Assembly (NCBI GenBank): GCA_027604665.1
Contig: JADGIZ010000526.1
Span: 1 to 12,337 of the forward strand
Source: Polyrhizophydium stewartii
Lineage: Eukaryota; Chytridiomycota; Chytridiomycetes; Rhizophydiales
Direction of reading: 5' to 3'
DNA length: 12,337 nucleotides
Under the pieces are notes generated by a model. That model was not told where the DNA came from and made no database searches. It worked only from the letters and a program-made list of their open reading frames with translations. A program made the position numbers and the translations under genes. Shown one piece after another: positions 1 to 7,084 of the stretch. Each line of letters starts with the position of its first letter. The first letter of the stretch is position 1.

Positions 1-58
1 CCTTTATGGGGGTCTTGTTTGATTTGAATTAGTTACTCATTTATACCAAAGATAGCTA

Positions 59-77
59 TAACAGTTTTCAAAATAAC
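59..77 (+). repeat. 19-bp direct repeat, copy 1 (copy 2 at 692-710)
   Basis: TAACAGTTTTCAAAATAAC is exact at both places. Copy 1 lies left of the left arm of unit 1 and copy 2 just right of its right arm, so unit 1 is flanked by direct repeats. This is the arrangement expected if it inserted with, or was copied with, flanking duplication. Confidence 0.6.
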
Positions 78-87
78 GAGATTTGGA

Positions 88-100
88 GCGACTCCGTCGC
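88..100. repeat. GC hairpin GCGAC-TCC-GTCGC
   Basis: A perfect 5-bp stem with a 3-base loop. An alternative GGAG-CGA-CTCC hairpin (85-95) overlaps it. The preceding ATTTGGAGCGA nearly repeats at 122-132, so this hairpin and the one at 126-140 are related copies. Confidence 0.5.
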
Positions 101-246
101 GGCAGGAAAATGAAAAAAACAATTTGGAGCGAAGCGCTCCTGCGGTCATAGAAAACACCATCTAACAATCAAATCGAGGTTTTGGCTTCTTCTATTTTCC
201 GGAAAATCTCGCCCCCTTCGGTGGCTCTTCTAAACCCGTGAGCATT

Positions 247-429
247 TTACTCTTTCCTGAGCATATGCCTAACTCTACTACGCTCAACCGCCGCTCGGGC
301 TAGGTCTCCGACGTTTAGATTTCTCATTAGTCATGTATAGCTATCTACTTTAGTCCTCTACAACTGATTAGCATGGGCACGCTCATACGCCGCTTTGGCT
401 AATAGACCAGACAATTCCTCCTTGTTCAT
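247..429 (-). CDS. Hypothetical 60-residue basic ORF, only open if UAG and UGA are sense
   Basis: I do not recognise this ORF. It starts with ATG at 429 and ends at TAA (249-247), with an in-frame TAA a few codons before the start. It contains one TAG (residue 24) and one TGA (residue 33). Chytrid mitochondria of the Spizellomyces type read UAG as Leu, and fungal mitochondria read UGA as Trp, so both could be sense. The product would be rich in Arg, Lys, Glu and Ala and helical in character. It contains an internal repeat: LAKAAYER (residues 10-17) and LARAAVER (residues 43-50), spaced exactly 33 codons. DNA here is richer in GC than the surrounding spacer. The ORF overlaps the end of the ORF at 368-595 in another frame, and its own frame is open again (246-7) after the stop. 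It could equally be a chance reading of a structured RNA or repeat. Confidence 0.22.
280..401. repeat. Diverged 22-bp repeat, 281-302 and 380-401
   Basis: The two copies match at 18 of 22 bases, both beginning CGCTCA and ending GGCTA around CGCCGCT. They are 99 bases apart, an exact multiple of three, and encode the two LA(K/R)AAxER segments of the minus-strand ORF at 247-429. Confidence 0.5.
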
Positions 430-595
430 CCTACGTTAGCAGCCCTTCGGTCTTAACTAGGGATACCCTCATAAGCCTCGTTATACTCGTTTCCTCGGTG
501 AACAAGTATGAGGAAGTAATTTTAATCAACCCATCATCTACTTCGTTCCTGATCGCCCCTTCTAGGGGCTATATGCCAAGGTTGAGAATAATCAC
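368..595 (-). CDS. Hypothetical 75-residue ORF, only open if UAG and UGA are sense
   Basis: I do not recognise this ORF. The frame is open from 622 (just after a TAA) to a TAA at 370-368. The first plausible start is GTG at 595, with an internal ATG further on. There are two in-frame TAG codons (residues 9 and 55) and one TGA (residue 71). The predicted chain is mixed and soluble-looking, with acidic and basic stretches such as RNEVDDG and TEETSITR. Its last 20 or so codons overlap the start of the 247-429 ORF in a different frame, which suggests either a frameshifted gene read across both or that at least one frame is spurious. Several perfect hairpins (491-515, 555-569) lie inside it, which is more typical of RNA or repeat DNA than of coding sequence. 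Confidence 0.18.
491..569. repeat. Two perfect hairpins in unit 1
   Basis: TTCCTC (491-496) pairs with GAGGAA (510-515), loop 13. GCCCC (555-559) pairs with GGGGC (565-569), loop TTCTA. They add to the impression that unit 1 could be transcribed as a folded RNA. Confidence 0.45.
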
Positions 596-633
596 TCAAT
601 ATCCAAATCTGGTTGCTCCAACTTACATCTGGC

Positions 634-1047
634 TTAATTTCTAATAGATGGTGTTTTCTATGACCGCATGAGCGCTTCGCTCCGCCGCTTCTAACAGTTT
701 TCAAAATAACTTTCTATTACTACTATTTGGGCTGTTCCCGCTATAAACACCATCTAATCTAAACTGGGTCAGGGCGTCACCCCCGAGAGTGAATCGAATG
801 AGTTGATGAAATTCGATGAAACGTATAAGAAGCCTGACCCAGCTTCATTCGAAGCTTTATTCAATGATGGATATAGGAATTGAGTTTTCAATTTTAATTG
901 CTCTTTATTTTCCCGCATCACGCAGGTTTCCCTAGAAACCCCATCTATTAGAAAACTTTTCAATTTTCCGGCAATTGATGAGAAAAGTTTTCAATTAGTC
1001 TTAAGCGGCTAGCGATTGATAATTAGTGAAGAAGTATTAGTAACTAG
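634..1047 (-). pseudogene. Open stretch of 137 codons crossing repeats, with recoded stops; doubtful
   Basis: With TAG and TGA read as sense, one minus-strand frame is open from just after TAA at 1050-1048 to TAA at 636-634. With the ordinary code only 769-963 is open, from a TTG. The first ATG is at 918 (MRENKEQ...). The frame passes through both strands of a perfect RNA-like stem (764-773/833-842) and into a 38-bp inverted repeat (646-683). The predicted chain therefore tracks repeat structure rather than any protein family I recognise. It is in the same frame as the 247-429 ORF. It may be a remnant of an element-encoded gene, but a chance open frame in GC-richer DNA is at least as likely. 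Confidence 0.12.
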
Positions 1048-1112
1048 TTAAAAACTTTCAAAGATAACTAGGATAAATTGCGATACGCCCTGACCCAGTT
1101 GAGATTAGATGG
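750..1112. repeat. 28-bp inverted repeat pair bounding unit 2 (arms 750-777 and 1085-1112)
   Basis: The arm at 750-777 is the reverse complement of 1085-1112 with one mismatch. Outer ends carry CCATCTAATCT / GATTAGATGG, the same boundary motif as unit 1, extended. The left arm overlaps the 5' strand of structured module 1, so CTGGGTCAGG (764-773) can pair either with 833-842 or with 1089-1098. Between 857 and 1084 is AT-rich sequence containing another CCATCTATTAG at about 942-952. Confidence 0.58.
764..856 (+). ncRNA. Structured repeat module, copy 1
   Basis: A perfect 10-bp stem CTGGGTCAGG (764-773) with CCTGACCCAG (833-842) closes a module that can fold further. GCGT (774-777) can pair with ACGT (821-824). 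Inside sit the hairpins TCAC/GTGA (777-780/789-792, sharing one base with the previous stem) and TCGAAT/ATTCGA (794-799/811-816). The strand ACGTATAAGAAGCC (821-834) is shared with copy 2. A second hairpin AGCTTC-ATTC-GAAGCT follows at 841-856. The build resembles the double-hairpin elements of lower-fungal mitochondrial DNA, but it is larger. The direction of transcription is not known, so the strand is arbitrary. Function unknown. Confidence 0.5.
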
Positions 1113-1247
1113 TTAATTGATAGTAGGTCCTAAAAAGAGATATGAGTTGAATCAATGCTTCATTTATTATCCGGTATGGTTGCTCGATAGCTCAAAGCTT
1201 TTCGCTTTCTCCGGCGTTCGTCATAAATAATTAACTGAAACTAGCTA

Positions 1248-1344
1248 CGGGTCCTCAAGGGACGCTATACAGGCTTGAGTAATAAAGCGACTTCATGAAA
1301 TTCGATGATACGTATAAGAAGCCAGACCCGGCTTCATTCGAAGC
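1248..1344 (+). ncRNA. Structured repeat module, copy 2
   Basis: The module is closed by CGGGTC (1248-1253) with GACCCG (1325-1330). An inner hairpin CTCAAG/CTTGAG lies at 1254-1259/1274-1279. The 3' half nearly matches copy 1 through ATGAAATTCGATGA and ACGTATAAGAAGCC. The trailing hairpin GCTTC-ATTC-GAAGC (1331-1344) is also kept. The 5' half has diverged or been rearranged. Retention of the outer stem despite base changes (GGGTC/GACCC shared, next bases different) hints at selection on pairing. Confidence 0.45.
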
Positions 1345-1421
1345 TTTCTCAGATTTGCTTTTCTCTCTAGTTAACCTATCATACTAAATGATCCGGTCCT
1401 GATTAGATGGTCAGAATAGCA

Positions 1422-1498
1422 CCTGGTCTAGGGCGGGCCCATAAGAGTGAGCCGAAAGAGCTTGCTGAGTGAGGCGATACGTAAATAGCCAGACCAGG
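1422..1498 (+). ncRNA. Structured repeat module, copy 3
   Basis: The module is closed by CCTGGTCT (1422-1429) with AGACCAGG (1491-1498), extended by GG/CC past a bulged A. Like copy 1 it has AGGGCG after the stem, AGAGTGA in the middle, a CGAA...GAG segment, then a CGATACGTAAATAGCC strand before the closing stem. Outer-stem bases differ from copies 1 and 2 while pairing is kept. It lacks the trailing AGCTTC hairpin. Confidence 0.42.
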
Positions 1499-3013
1499 TC
1501 ATTCTTGGAAATTCTATATCTTATTCCTTTCTTAGGTTAATAATCAGCTCAGAGCTGTACTGAATAGGGTATTATAAGGAGTCAACTACTGCCATAGTTT
1601 TTGCGGAGACATATTTCATGATAAACCAAGCCATATTTATGGATGCAAACTATCTTTAGCACACATAATTTAGTTTATCATTATACGACTGTACATTTAA
1701 TAATTCTGGTCAATCGTCAATTAACCGACGGTCTAGGATAGTAATTGACGCCTAGATTTAACCGTTAACACTTAAAATAGACCCGGATCGAATATATACT
1801 CAGTCTGTCTTTCGTTCGATCACATGCCCGCATATGTAGCTAGCTAAAATCAGAATCTATCTTCATCTGTAAAATAAGTCGAATAATAAACCAATTTATC
1901 TATTTTTCGATTTATACATTTATCATAGATTTCAATAGTTACTTTATTTAACATTCTGTTTGTTGCTTAAGCCATTTTGCCATATAATGGCGAATGGGAT
2001 TATACAACCTTGAGGCTTATTACGCGTGCTTTTACCAATGGTCAAAAGGTTAAGCTGGCTAACAAAAAACCAGCTAGCTCTAACTAAGCAATTATATATA
2101 GCATTCTTATATATATAAAGACTTTATCATTTCAATAATTCATACAGGATTTTATCTTCTCAAAGTCGTTGAACAGTTAAATATTATTAATTTAATATTG
2201 CTGTTGCTTATTTATGCCATTACCAGCACGTTTCAAGCATACATCTATTTTTATCTAATCGATTGATAAATCGTTTAGAGAACTTAGCTATAAGTTCGAT
2301 AGGGATTTAGCCTCTAATCTAAACTCTTCTTAGAATCTTGCTACATTCCAGAAATCCTTAAGAAATTAGATCAAGCTGTTATATTTAAACAAAAGCGTAA
2401 TGCTAAATAAATATTATTAAGGATAGACTATATCTTATACTCTGTTAAGCATAAATAGTAATAGTCGTCGCACAGTACAGGTGTCCAGGCAATATAATTA
2501 TAGCCTCGTATAGACGCTAATAGCTAAATAATATAAATGCTAAGCCTTAGTAATATATCTTGTAGTCGTTTGGGTAAAGTTGTTAATTCTTGATCTATAA
2601 GGAGACCAAACAACTAAGCCATAGGGTCAAATCGATGCCGGATATTAAGAAGCCATAAATGCTTCCATCTAATGGTCTTTTCCCCATTATAGATAGAAAT
2701 TCTACTTACGAATATTCATAAGTTCGGTCCATTTAACGACCTGGTCTAGATAGGTTCACTTAGATTCGGGTCTAATCATCCTAATTTCTTTTCATTATAT
2801 CGAATTATCGCGGCTTGATCAAAACCTTACTAGGAATGATTAACTTACTGCGATCTATTTTCTACTAGAAGACAGACTAGACCTTCAACTCATATAATAA
2901 AAGTGGTTTAAATCTATTAGCAATACTGCATCTAGGCTATTTCCCGAGCTTCATGTCTGCCATTTCGCGAGGATAAACTAAGCATAAAGATATATAAATT
3001 TATTTGATAGTGT

Positions 3014-3056
3014 CGCATCATATATAAAATAATCATATAATGGCTATGATGATGCG
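3014..3056. repeat. Hairpin CGCATCAT/ATGATGCG
   Basis: A perfect 8-bp stem (3014-3021 with 3049-3056) around a 27-base AT-rich loop. It could form in RNA or single-stranded DNA. No run of T follows in a way that would make it a clear terminator. Confidence 0.45.
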
Positions 3057-3523
3057 TTGCTTACCAAAGTCAATATAGTGTAGCTTCTCGAAATAAGCAA
3101 TAAATCTATAAATGTAATAAATATTTACCAATAAGGATGCATAGCATATTATCTTATCCGCATATCAATTTTCTATTATTTCTTTATGCCATAATTGATA
3201 AATAGAAACACAGCAGTATCTAGCCTTTATTCTAATTTAAATTCACATATTCTTATCATAGTAATCATTGAGTGCTGGCGTGTTACCTTTATCATTTCAG
3301 ATAAAAGTCATTAATAATAATAGTCGTTACAGGGCTAATCTAAAGACTTCTCGCCAATTATATAAAGCGAATAGATTACTACGATAGACAGCTTCCCACG
3401 GTATTTCCATACCCAGTCAGGGTACCAGGATTCACCGTTAGCTAAAATAATATAAGCCGTATATATAATACAGAATTTATATATAATAACCGCATATTAA
3501 AAATGCATGAGCCTGTTTTATTC

Positions 3524-3539
3524 CATATCTCGCGATATG
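3524..3539. repeat. Hairpin CATATC-TCGC-GATATG
   Basis: A perfect 6-bp stem with a TCGC tetraloop, isolated in spacer. Confidence 0.4.
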
Positions 3540-3619
3540 AATTGGGCAAGTAATGCTATTAGCTCACCCATGATGCAATAGGTAGCCCTTTCCAATATCT
3601 ATTGGTTAGGATCTGTTTC

Positions 3620-3808
3620 TTAGTTCTATTTTACTCCCCTTAGGGTTCTTGCTTCAACTTTCCCTCTCGGTACTCCTTTACGCTCTCACCATTTTATTCT
3701 ACTCTTGCCTTGTCCTTTCACCCTTTTTTTATTAATCCTACAATATATTGTTAGAACAAAATAGGCCTAGAACCTTTCGCTCTTAACTACTAGGAGAGTA
3801 ATTAGCAT
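3620..3808 (-). CDS. Hypothetical 62-residue ORF with hydrophobic N-terminus and basic C-terminus
   Basis: I do not recognise this ORF. It starts with ATG at 3808, ends at TAA (3622-3620), and needs TAG sense at residues 14 and 61 and TGA sense at residue 41. Residues 1-22 are mainly hydrophobic (starting MLITLLVV) and could form one membrane segment. Residues 25-60 are strongly basic (for example KKRVKGQGKSR). A short membrane segment followed by a basic tail is the general build of mitochondrial ATP synthase subunit 8, but no Atp8 sequence motif is visible and I do not claim homology. The basic tail comes from a purine-rich strand tract, which alone would encode Lys, Arg, Gly and Glu. A nonamer matching the yeast mitochondrial promoter lies 11 bases upstream of the ATG. 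Confidence 0.15.
3630..3727 (+). other. Pyrimidine-rich tract (purine-rich on minus strand)
   Basis: About 100 bases strongly biased to C and T on the plus strand, ending in CCC and seven T. Such strand asymmetry is unlike the neighbouring spacer. On the minus strand it supplies the basic tail of the hypothetical ORF at 3620-3808. It could be a skewed processing site or a replication-related tract; no direct evidence distinguishes these. Confidence 0.4.
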
Positions 3809-3818
3809 TCTTATCAAC

Positions 3819-3827
3819 TACTTATAT
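3819..3827 (-). promoter_or_regulatory. ATATAAGTA nonamer (yeast-type mitochondrial promoter match)
   Basis: An exact match on the minus strand to the Saccharomyces mitochondrial promoter nonamer, 11 bases before the ATG of the ORF at 3620-3808. A second exact match is at 7388-7396, also minus. Chytrid promoters need not use this sequence, and in DNA this AT-rich about one match would be expected by chance, so this is weak. Confidence 0.12.
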
Positions 3828-3829
3828 AT

Positions 3830-5344
3830 CTAAATACATAGACTTTAATATAGAGGCTTTTACCTATCGATACAGTAGATCTTTAGACCATTATGGAAAA
3901 AAGACAATTCTAAATAACTTTGGTAGTATCTCCTCGATTAATAAAATGGATAGTTATCCCCAAATCCCCCTTTTTATTGCTATCGACCCCCATTATATAG
4001 TTAATATCTCTTCTTATCCTATCTTTTTTCTAATCGTATAATAACTAAGCAAACTGTATTTACCTAGGCCACCCGGGCTATAATATTCTTGGATTTTATC
4101 ACAAACATAATAATTCTATAATCTAAGATAAAATAAACAATGTAATATCCAAGAGTTACCCCTACTCGGAAACAATAAAATATAATCTGATGGCAAATAT
4201 CTAAATAAGCAATCAGAATGCAAAGCATATTATGTTATCTATTTATATGATGACGTTTTATTTATGAGTAGACGCATAAGCAAAACCATTTAAGCTACCA
4301 CCAATATAATTATAATGGATATTTGAAATAGATGATAAGTGTTAAATAGGTAAGCAACTACCATTCCTATTTATGTGTTTTACATGGCTACCTCGAATGA
4401 CCCTATTACATTGTTTTATCCCCAAATATAAGCTATCTAATCGTAATAAATGAATTAGAAATAATTAGAAAACAAAGCAATCGTCAAATGCTAGGGCCTA
4501 GGGGTAACCTATAAGAGCGACTTCCTATGTTCTCAAGCCTATCGATGGATATTCTAAATTTATTAAAAGCCCATATATTAACTATCGATTAATTGGACTT
4601 AAGCTCATCGATAGTTCCGCTATCTTATAAACTATATTGATAATATATTAAGTAATGCATATCGCCAAACTACACAAATCTGGATCTCGTGATTGATCTG
4701 ATGACGTTTATCATAGATCTAGCTAAACCGTATAAGCCTTATTAAATCTATAATATTATATACGCTTATCTGAATATTGACTTGCTTGTCTTATAAAACT
4801 AGATATGATTTTTTCGCGATGCTAGGCTCATAAATGGGTTCTAAACGATTAATAAACAAGGCGCCGGAGCATATTATTGGATTATGAAGCAGCTGACTCG
4901 ATAGAAGCCTTATCATATGATTACACGGGAGGTATTTGGGCCCGCTAATATTGCCATATAAAGAAGGAGCCTGGCATATACAATTTAGATGACCTAGTAG
5001 GCTTAGCCAGCAGCTTGCTTACCCGGATAGGTCTCGCGTAGGCTAAGTATTAATAAGTTTTATAGATTATATAATAAATCGTAACCTTGTGGCTAGCTAT
5101 AGCACATAAGAAGTAAAAATCTTATCAGGAATTGACGCCTATCCATAAATAATTTAGCCTGTTATAACACATAATGGATAAGATTAACCGATCTGGATTG
5201 ATTTAGATATTTTGCTTGGTATCCCGAACTATCTAATATAATTACCGCTTATTTAAATTTGAGCTGCTGTAAGCTAAGCATTCTATTGGAAAAATAAATT
5301 GATGATAAGACTTATATATGAGCTTAAGCTATAGCCAAAGGCCT
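3830..5344. other. AT-rich spacer, no gene seen
   Basis: No RNA gene or supported reading frame. ATAAGC is recurrent. Slightly GC-richer patches occur at about 4857-4870, 4930-4985 and 5010-5045 but showed no fold or family that I could support. Confidence 0.45.
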
Positions 5345-5418
5345 TCCCCCTGGCAGGACTCGAACCTGCATATAACGGTTTGAGAGACCGCTGAGTCTAC
5401 CAATTCCTCTACAGGTAA
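5345..5418 (-). tRNA. tRNA with anticodon CUC (formally Glu), 5' acceptor strand defective
   Basis: A class I cloverleaf on the minus strand. The T arm is CCTGC-TTCGAGT-GCAGG read as a perfect 5-bp stem, the variable loop is TATAT, the D arm is GAG/CTC with a GGTAGA-containing loop, and the anticodon arm is GCGGT-CTCTCAA-ACCGT with one G-T closing pair. U33 is present and position 37 is A. The anticodon reads CUC, which matches GAG (Glu). The body (AATTGGTAGA, then CGGTCT...AAACCG) looks more like bacterial tRNA-Trp or tRNA-Leu than tRNA-Glu, so the charged amino acid is uncertain. The 3' acceptor strand is CAGGGGG with discriminator A and the 5' strand is TTACCTG: positions 4-7 pair, position 3 is A-G, and positions 1-2 are T-G wobbles. 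This is the same position-1-to-3 defect seen in the nearby tRNA-Tyr. Being a tRNA is secure; its identity is not. Confidence 0.85.
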
Positions 5419-5499
5419 GTCATTTAAATAATCTGATCTTTGTCATAAACTAAAAAAATAATAATAATAATTTACGTGGCTATATAGCCGATCTAAGGC

Positions 5500-5535
5500 C
5501 ATAGGGGCGATTGAGACGATTATTGACCCCCTATG
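5500..5535. repeat. GC hairpin between the two tRNAs
   Basis: CATAGGGG (5500-5507) pairs perfectly with CCCCTATG (5528-5535), loop 20 bases. It sits in the 280-base interval between trnY and the CUC tRNA, both on the minus strand, so it could mark processing of a common transcript or be another scattered GC hairpin. The rest of the interval is AT-rich, with an (AAT)n run at about 5455-5471. Confidence 0.5.
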
Positions 5536-5698
5536 ATATTGGATAAGAGAAGCGGGCCAGGCCTAATATAGCAATTGGCTATAAATTCTAACATATAAGA
5601 ATATAACATTTATCATTAGATATGATATCACAAGAACCTTAAGCCTCTAAATATCTGGTTATTACGAATCGACTGTCAACACCCCAATTTAGAAGCTA

Positions 5699-5780
5699 TG
5701 GGGAGGGTTGGAATCGAACCAACATTGGTCTACAGACCATGGATTTACAGTCCATTGCATGACCATTCTGCCACCTCATT
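5699..5780 (-). tRNA. trnY: tRNA-Tyr (anticodon GUA), 5' acceptor strand needs editing
   Basis: A class II tRNA on the minus strand delivers tyrosine to UAU/UAC codons. The anticodon arm is ATGGA-CTGTAAA-TCCAT, a perfect 5-bp stem with anticodon GTA. The D arm is closed by GCA/TGC around a loop containing GG. A long variable arm (GGTC/GACC) fits the type II tyrosine tRNA of bacteria and organelles. The T arm is GTTGG-TTCGATT-CCAAC and the discriminator base is A. The 3' acceptor strand is CCTCCCC and the 5' strand is AATGAGG: positions 4-7 pair perfectly, while positions 1-3 give A-C, A-C and T-C, all mismatched. As encoded, the stem is incomplete. Replacing bases 1-3 after transcription, as in chytrid and Acanthamoeba mitochondria, would repair it. 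The downstream neighbour on the same strand is the CUC tRNA, about 280 bases away. Identity is very secure; editing is inferred. Confidence 0.93.
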
Positions 5781-5840
5781 TTTCTTTATTATTATAAATC
5801 TTTTATTAGACATAAAAAGAATAGAGAAGGCCAATCCAAG

Positions 5841-6050
5841 CTACCTGGAAAACCAAGCGACTAGATAAAAATAAGGCTTATAATAAACAACCTCATTAAA
5901 TATCTTTAGCCAATTCTGGTTTGATTGCTCGATTACAGCGGTGTGATTATAAGAGAGCAATAGGGCTATTAACAAGGATCGTTTTAATAAAACATTAACA
6001 ATATAATATAAAGAAATAGGGGATATTAGTATTGGAAACAGCAGTATCAT
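5841..6050 (-). CDS. Hypothetical 69-residue membrane-like ORF upstream of trnY
   Basis: I do not recognise this ORF. It is open in the ordinary code from ATG at 6050 to a TAG just before 5841, and lies 60 bases upstream of tRNA-Tyr on the same strand. Residues 2-22 (starting ILLFPILISP) and about 25-34 (SLLIALLLSY) are hydrophobic and could form one or two membrane segments. The rest is mixed, with YNHTAVIEQSNQNW after the second segment. If UAG is sense in this genome, the frame runs on into the tRNA gene, which argues against coding. AT-rich DNA commonly yields hydrophobic chance ORFs of this length. There is no homolog I can name. Confidence 0.22.
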   Translation of the reverse strand: MILLFPILISPISLYYIVNVLLKRSLLIALLLSYNHTAVIEQSNQNWLKIFNEVVYYKPYFYLVAWFSR

Positions 6051-7084
6051 GCAAGGATGAGATGATCCCTTCTTAAGCAGAGCAATACAGCCTTATCCGG
6101 AGGCTAGACGACATGGCTTGTGGCCTGCTTCTAGACGATAAATTCGCTGGAGAACTTATTAAACGGCGGTTTAAGAAGAAGGATAGGTTAATGCTGCTGA
6201 CTGGACTGATCATATAAGCATTAATATGAGTTGAATAAGCAGCTATATATCCGGATAAGAATAATAAGCCCCTTCTCGGTAAATCATAAAGCTCAACCCT
6301 ATTTACAATAATTTTGTTTAGCTGTTATACATAAAGCTAACCGGATAAGAACTCAGCAGTCTGTGGCAATGAATAGGTTAGGCATTTATTGCCAACTTAT
6401 AAGCAAGATATATTAATGGTTATACCTATATATATATAAATAATGATAAATAGATAACCATTCATGATAAGCGGCTTCTGGTTATACCAATATATATAAT
6501 ATATCGATCATATAAGCCGAGTCTACTAACCCATAAGATAATTAATATATGTATCATTAAATAAAATTACTATGACCATAAATAAGCCTCTAAGCAATCT
6601 GTGAATCACTACCGAGCATATATAGCGGATATTAGCAATCCTACATCTAAATAAGCCTATTGGGTTCTAAATAGCAAGCCCTAAGTAGTTTATTAAGATA
6701 TTCTATTTATATTATCGCGATTTATCAGATGTTACACTCTACTAATCATAAATATAGGCTATTCACATTATATAAATATATATCGAGCAAATAAATAGCA
6801 ATCCTTATGTAGGGTTATATGGGATCTAATAGCAGAATTCTTAAGCTGTAGATCTGATGAGGCTCTTAGGATCGGGCCTTCTGCCCCCTATGTTACATCT
6901 AATAAATTGATAATCTGTTATATATTCTATGACGAATTAGAAGCAATAAGGTTAGCGACCATACTACCCTATTCATTGGTAATACCAATCTTCTAGCAAT
7001 ATAATATTTCGATAACAGCATCTAATAATACAGATTATTTGCGATCATATCCAAGCATAGGATATATTAAAGATCCTATGAATT
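6051..7084. other. AT-rich spacer with short repeats
   Basis: No gene seen. Hairpin AATGGTTAT/ATAACCATT lies at 6415-6423/6454-6462. A near repeat of TGGTTATACC followed by (TA)n occurs at about 6417-6438 and 6479-6500. AAATAAGCCT recurs near 6579 and 6649. A near-perfect palindrome ATTGGT-AAT-ACCAAT lies at 6975-6989. Confidence 0.45.
6874..6886. repeat. GC cluster hairpin GGGC-CTTCT-GCCC
   Basis: A member of a scattered family with ATCGG, GGGCC, TTC loop and CCCC(T): compare 7904-7927, 8166-8189, 9182-9201, 10108-10120 and 11621-11638. A 4-bp stem is followed by CCTATG. Confidence 0.4.

Larger units (their letters stand above)
126..683. repeat. 38-bp inverted repeat pair bounding unit 1 (arms 126-163 and 646-683)
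   Basis: The arm at 126-163 is the reverse complement of 646-683 with one mismatch over 38 bases. Each arm contains its own small hairpin (GGAGCG-AAG-CGCTCC at 126-140; GAGCG-CTT-CGCTC at 670-682) and ends on the inner side with the boundary motif ACCATCT / AGATGGT. The enclosed stretch (about 164-645) is GC-richer, full of short hairpins, and holds the two recoded ORFs. This looks like a discrete inserted unit with terminal inverted repeats. Confidence 0.6.
1510..3610. other. AT-rich spacer, no gene seen
   Basis: No tRNA, rRNA motif or convincing reading frame was seen; TAA is frequent in all frames. It contains TTGCTTA...GCCAT motifs (about 1963-1975, 2207-2221), two perfect hairpins listed separately (3014-3056, 3524-3539) and TA-rich runs near 2090-2120 and 3460-3490. 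GGTA-TTTCCA-TACC (3400-3413) is a small hairpin. Confidence 0.5.

Noticed and set aside
330..365. Group I intron P7-like string (GAGGACTAAAG on the minus strand)
   Set aside because: No partner strand for P7 and no P3, P4 or P6 elements could be found nearby.
801..830. Hammerhead ribozyme core (GTTGATGA ... GATGAAACGT)
   Set aside because: The CUGAUGA core has a changed first base, there is no proper stem II between the core strands, and no matching cleavage-site strand is in place.
769..963. 64-codon minus-strand ORF in the ordinary code
   Set aside because: It starts at TTG, ends inside a perfect RNA-like stem, and spans module 1 and repeat boundaries. I kept it only as part of the doubtful open stretch 634-1047.
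2090..2120. TATATA runs as replication origin
   Set aside because: Similar TA runs occur throughout the window and no paired GC blocks or other origin structure accompany them.
3400..3440. tRNA T-arm-like GGATTCACC
   Set aside because: It lacks the conserved TTCRA loop, and no cloverleaf can be drawn.
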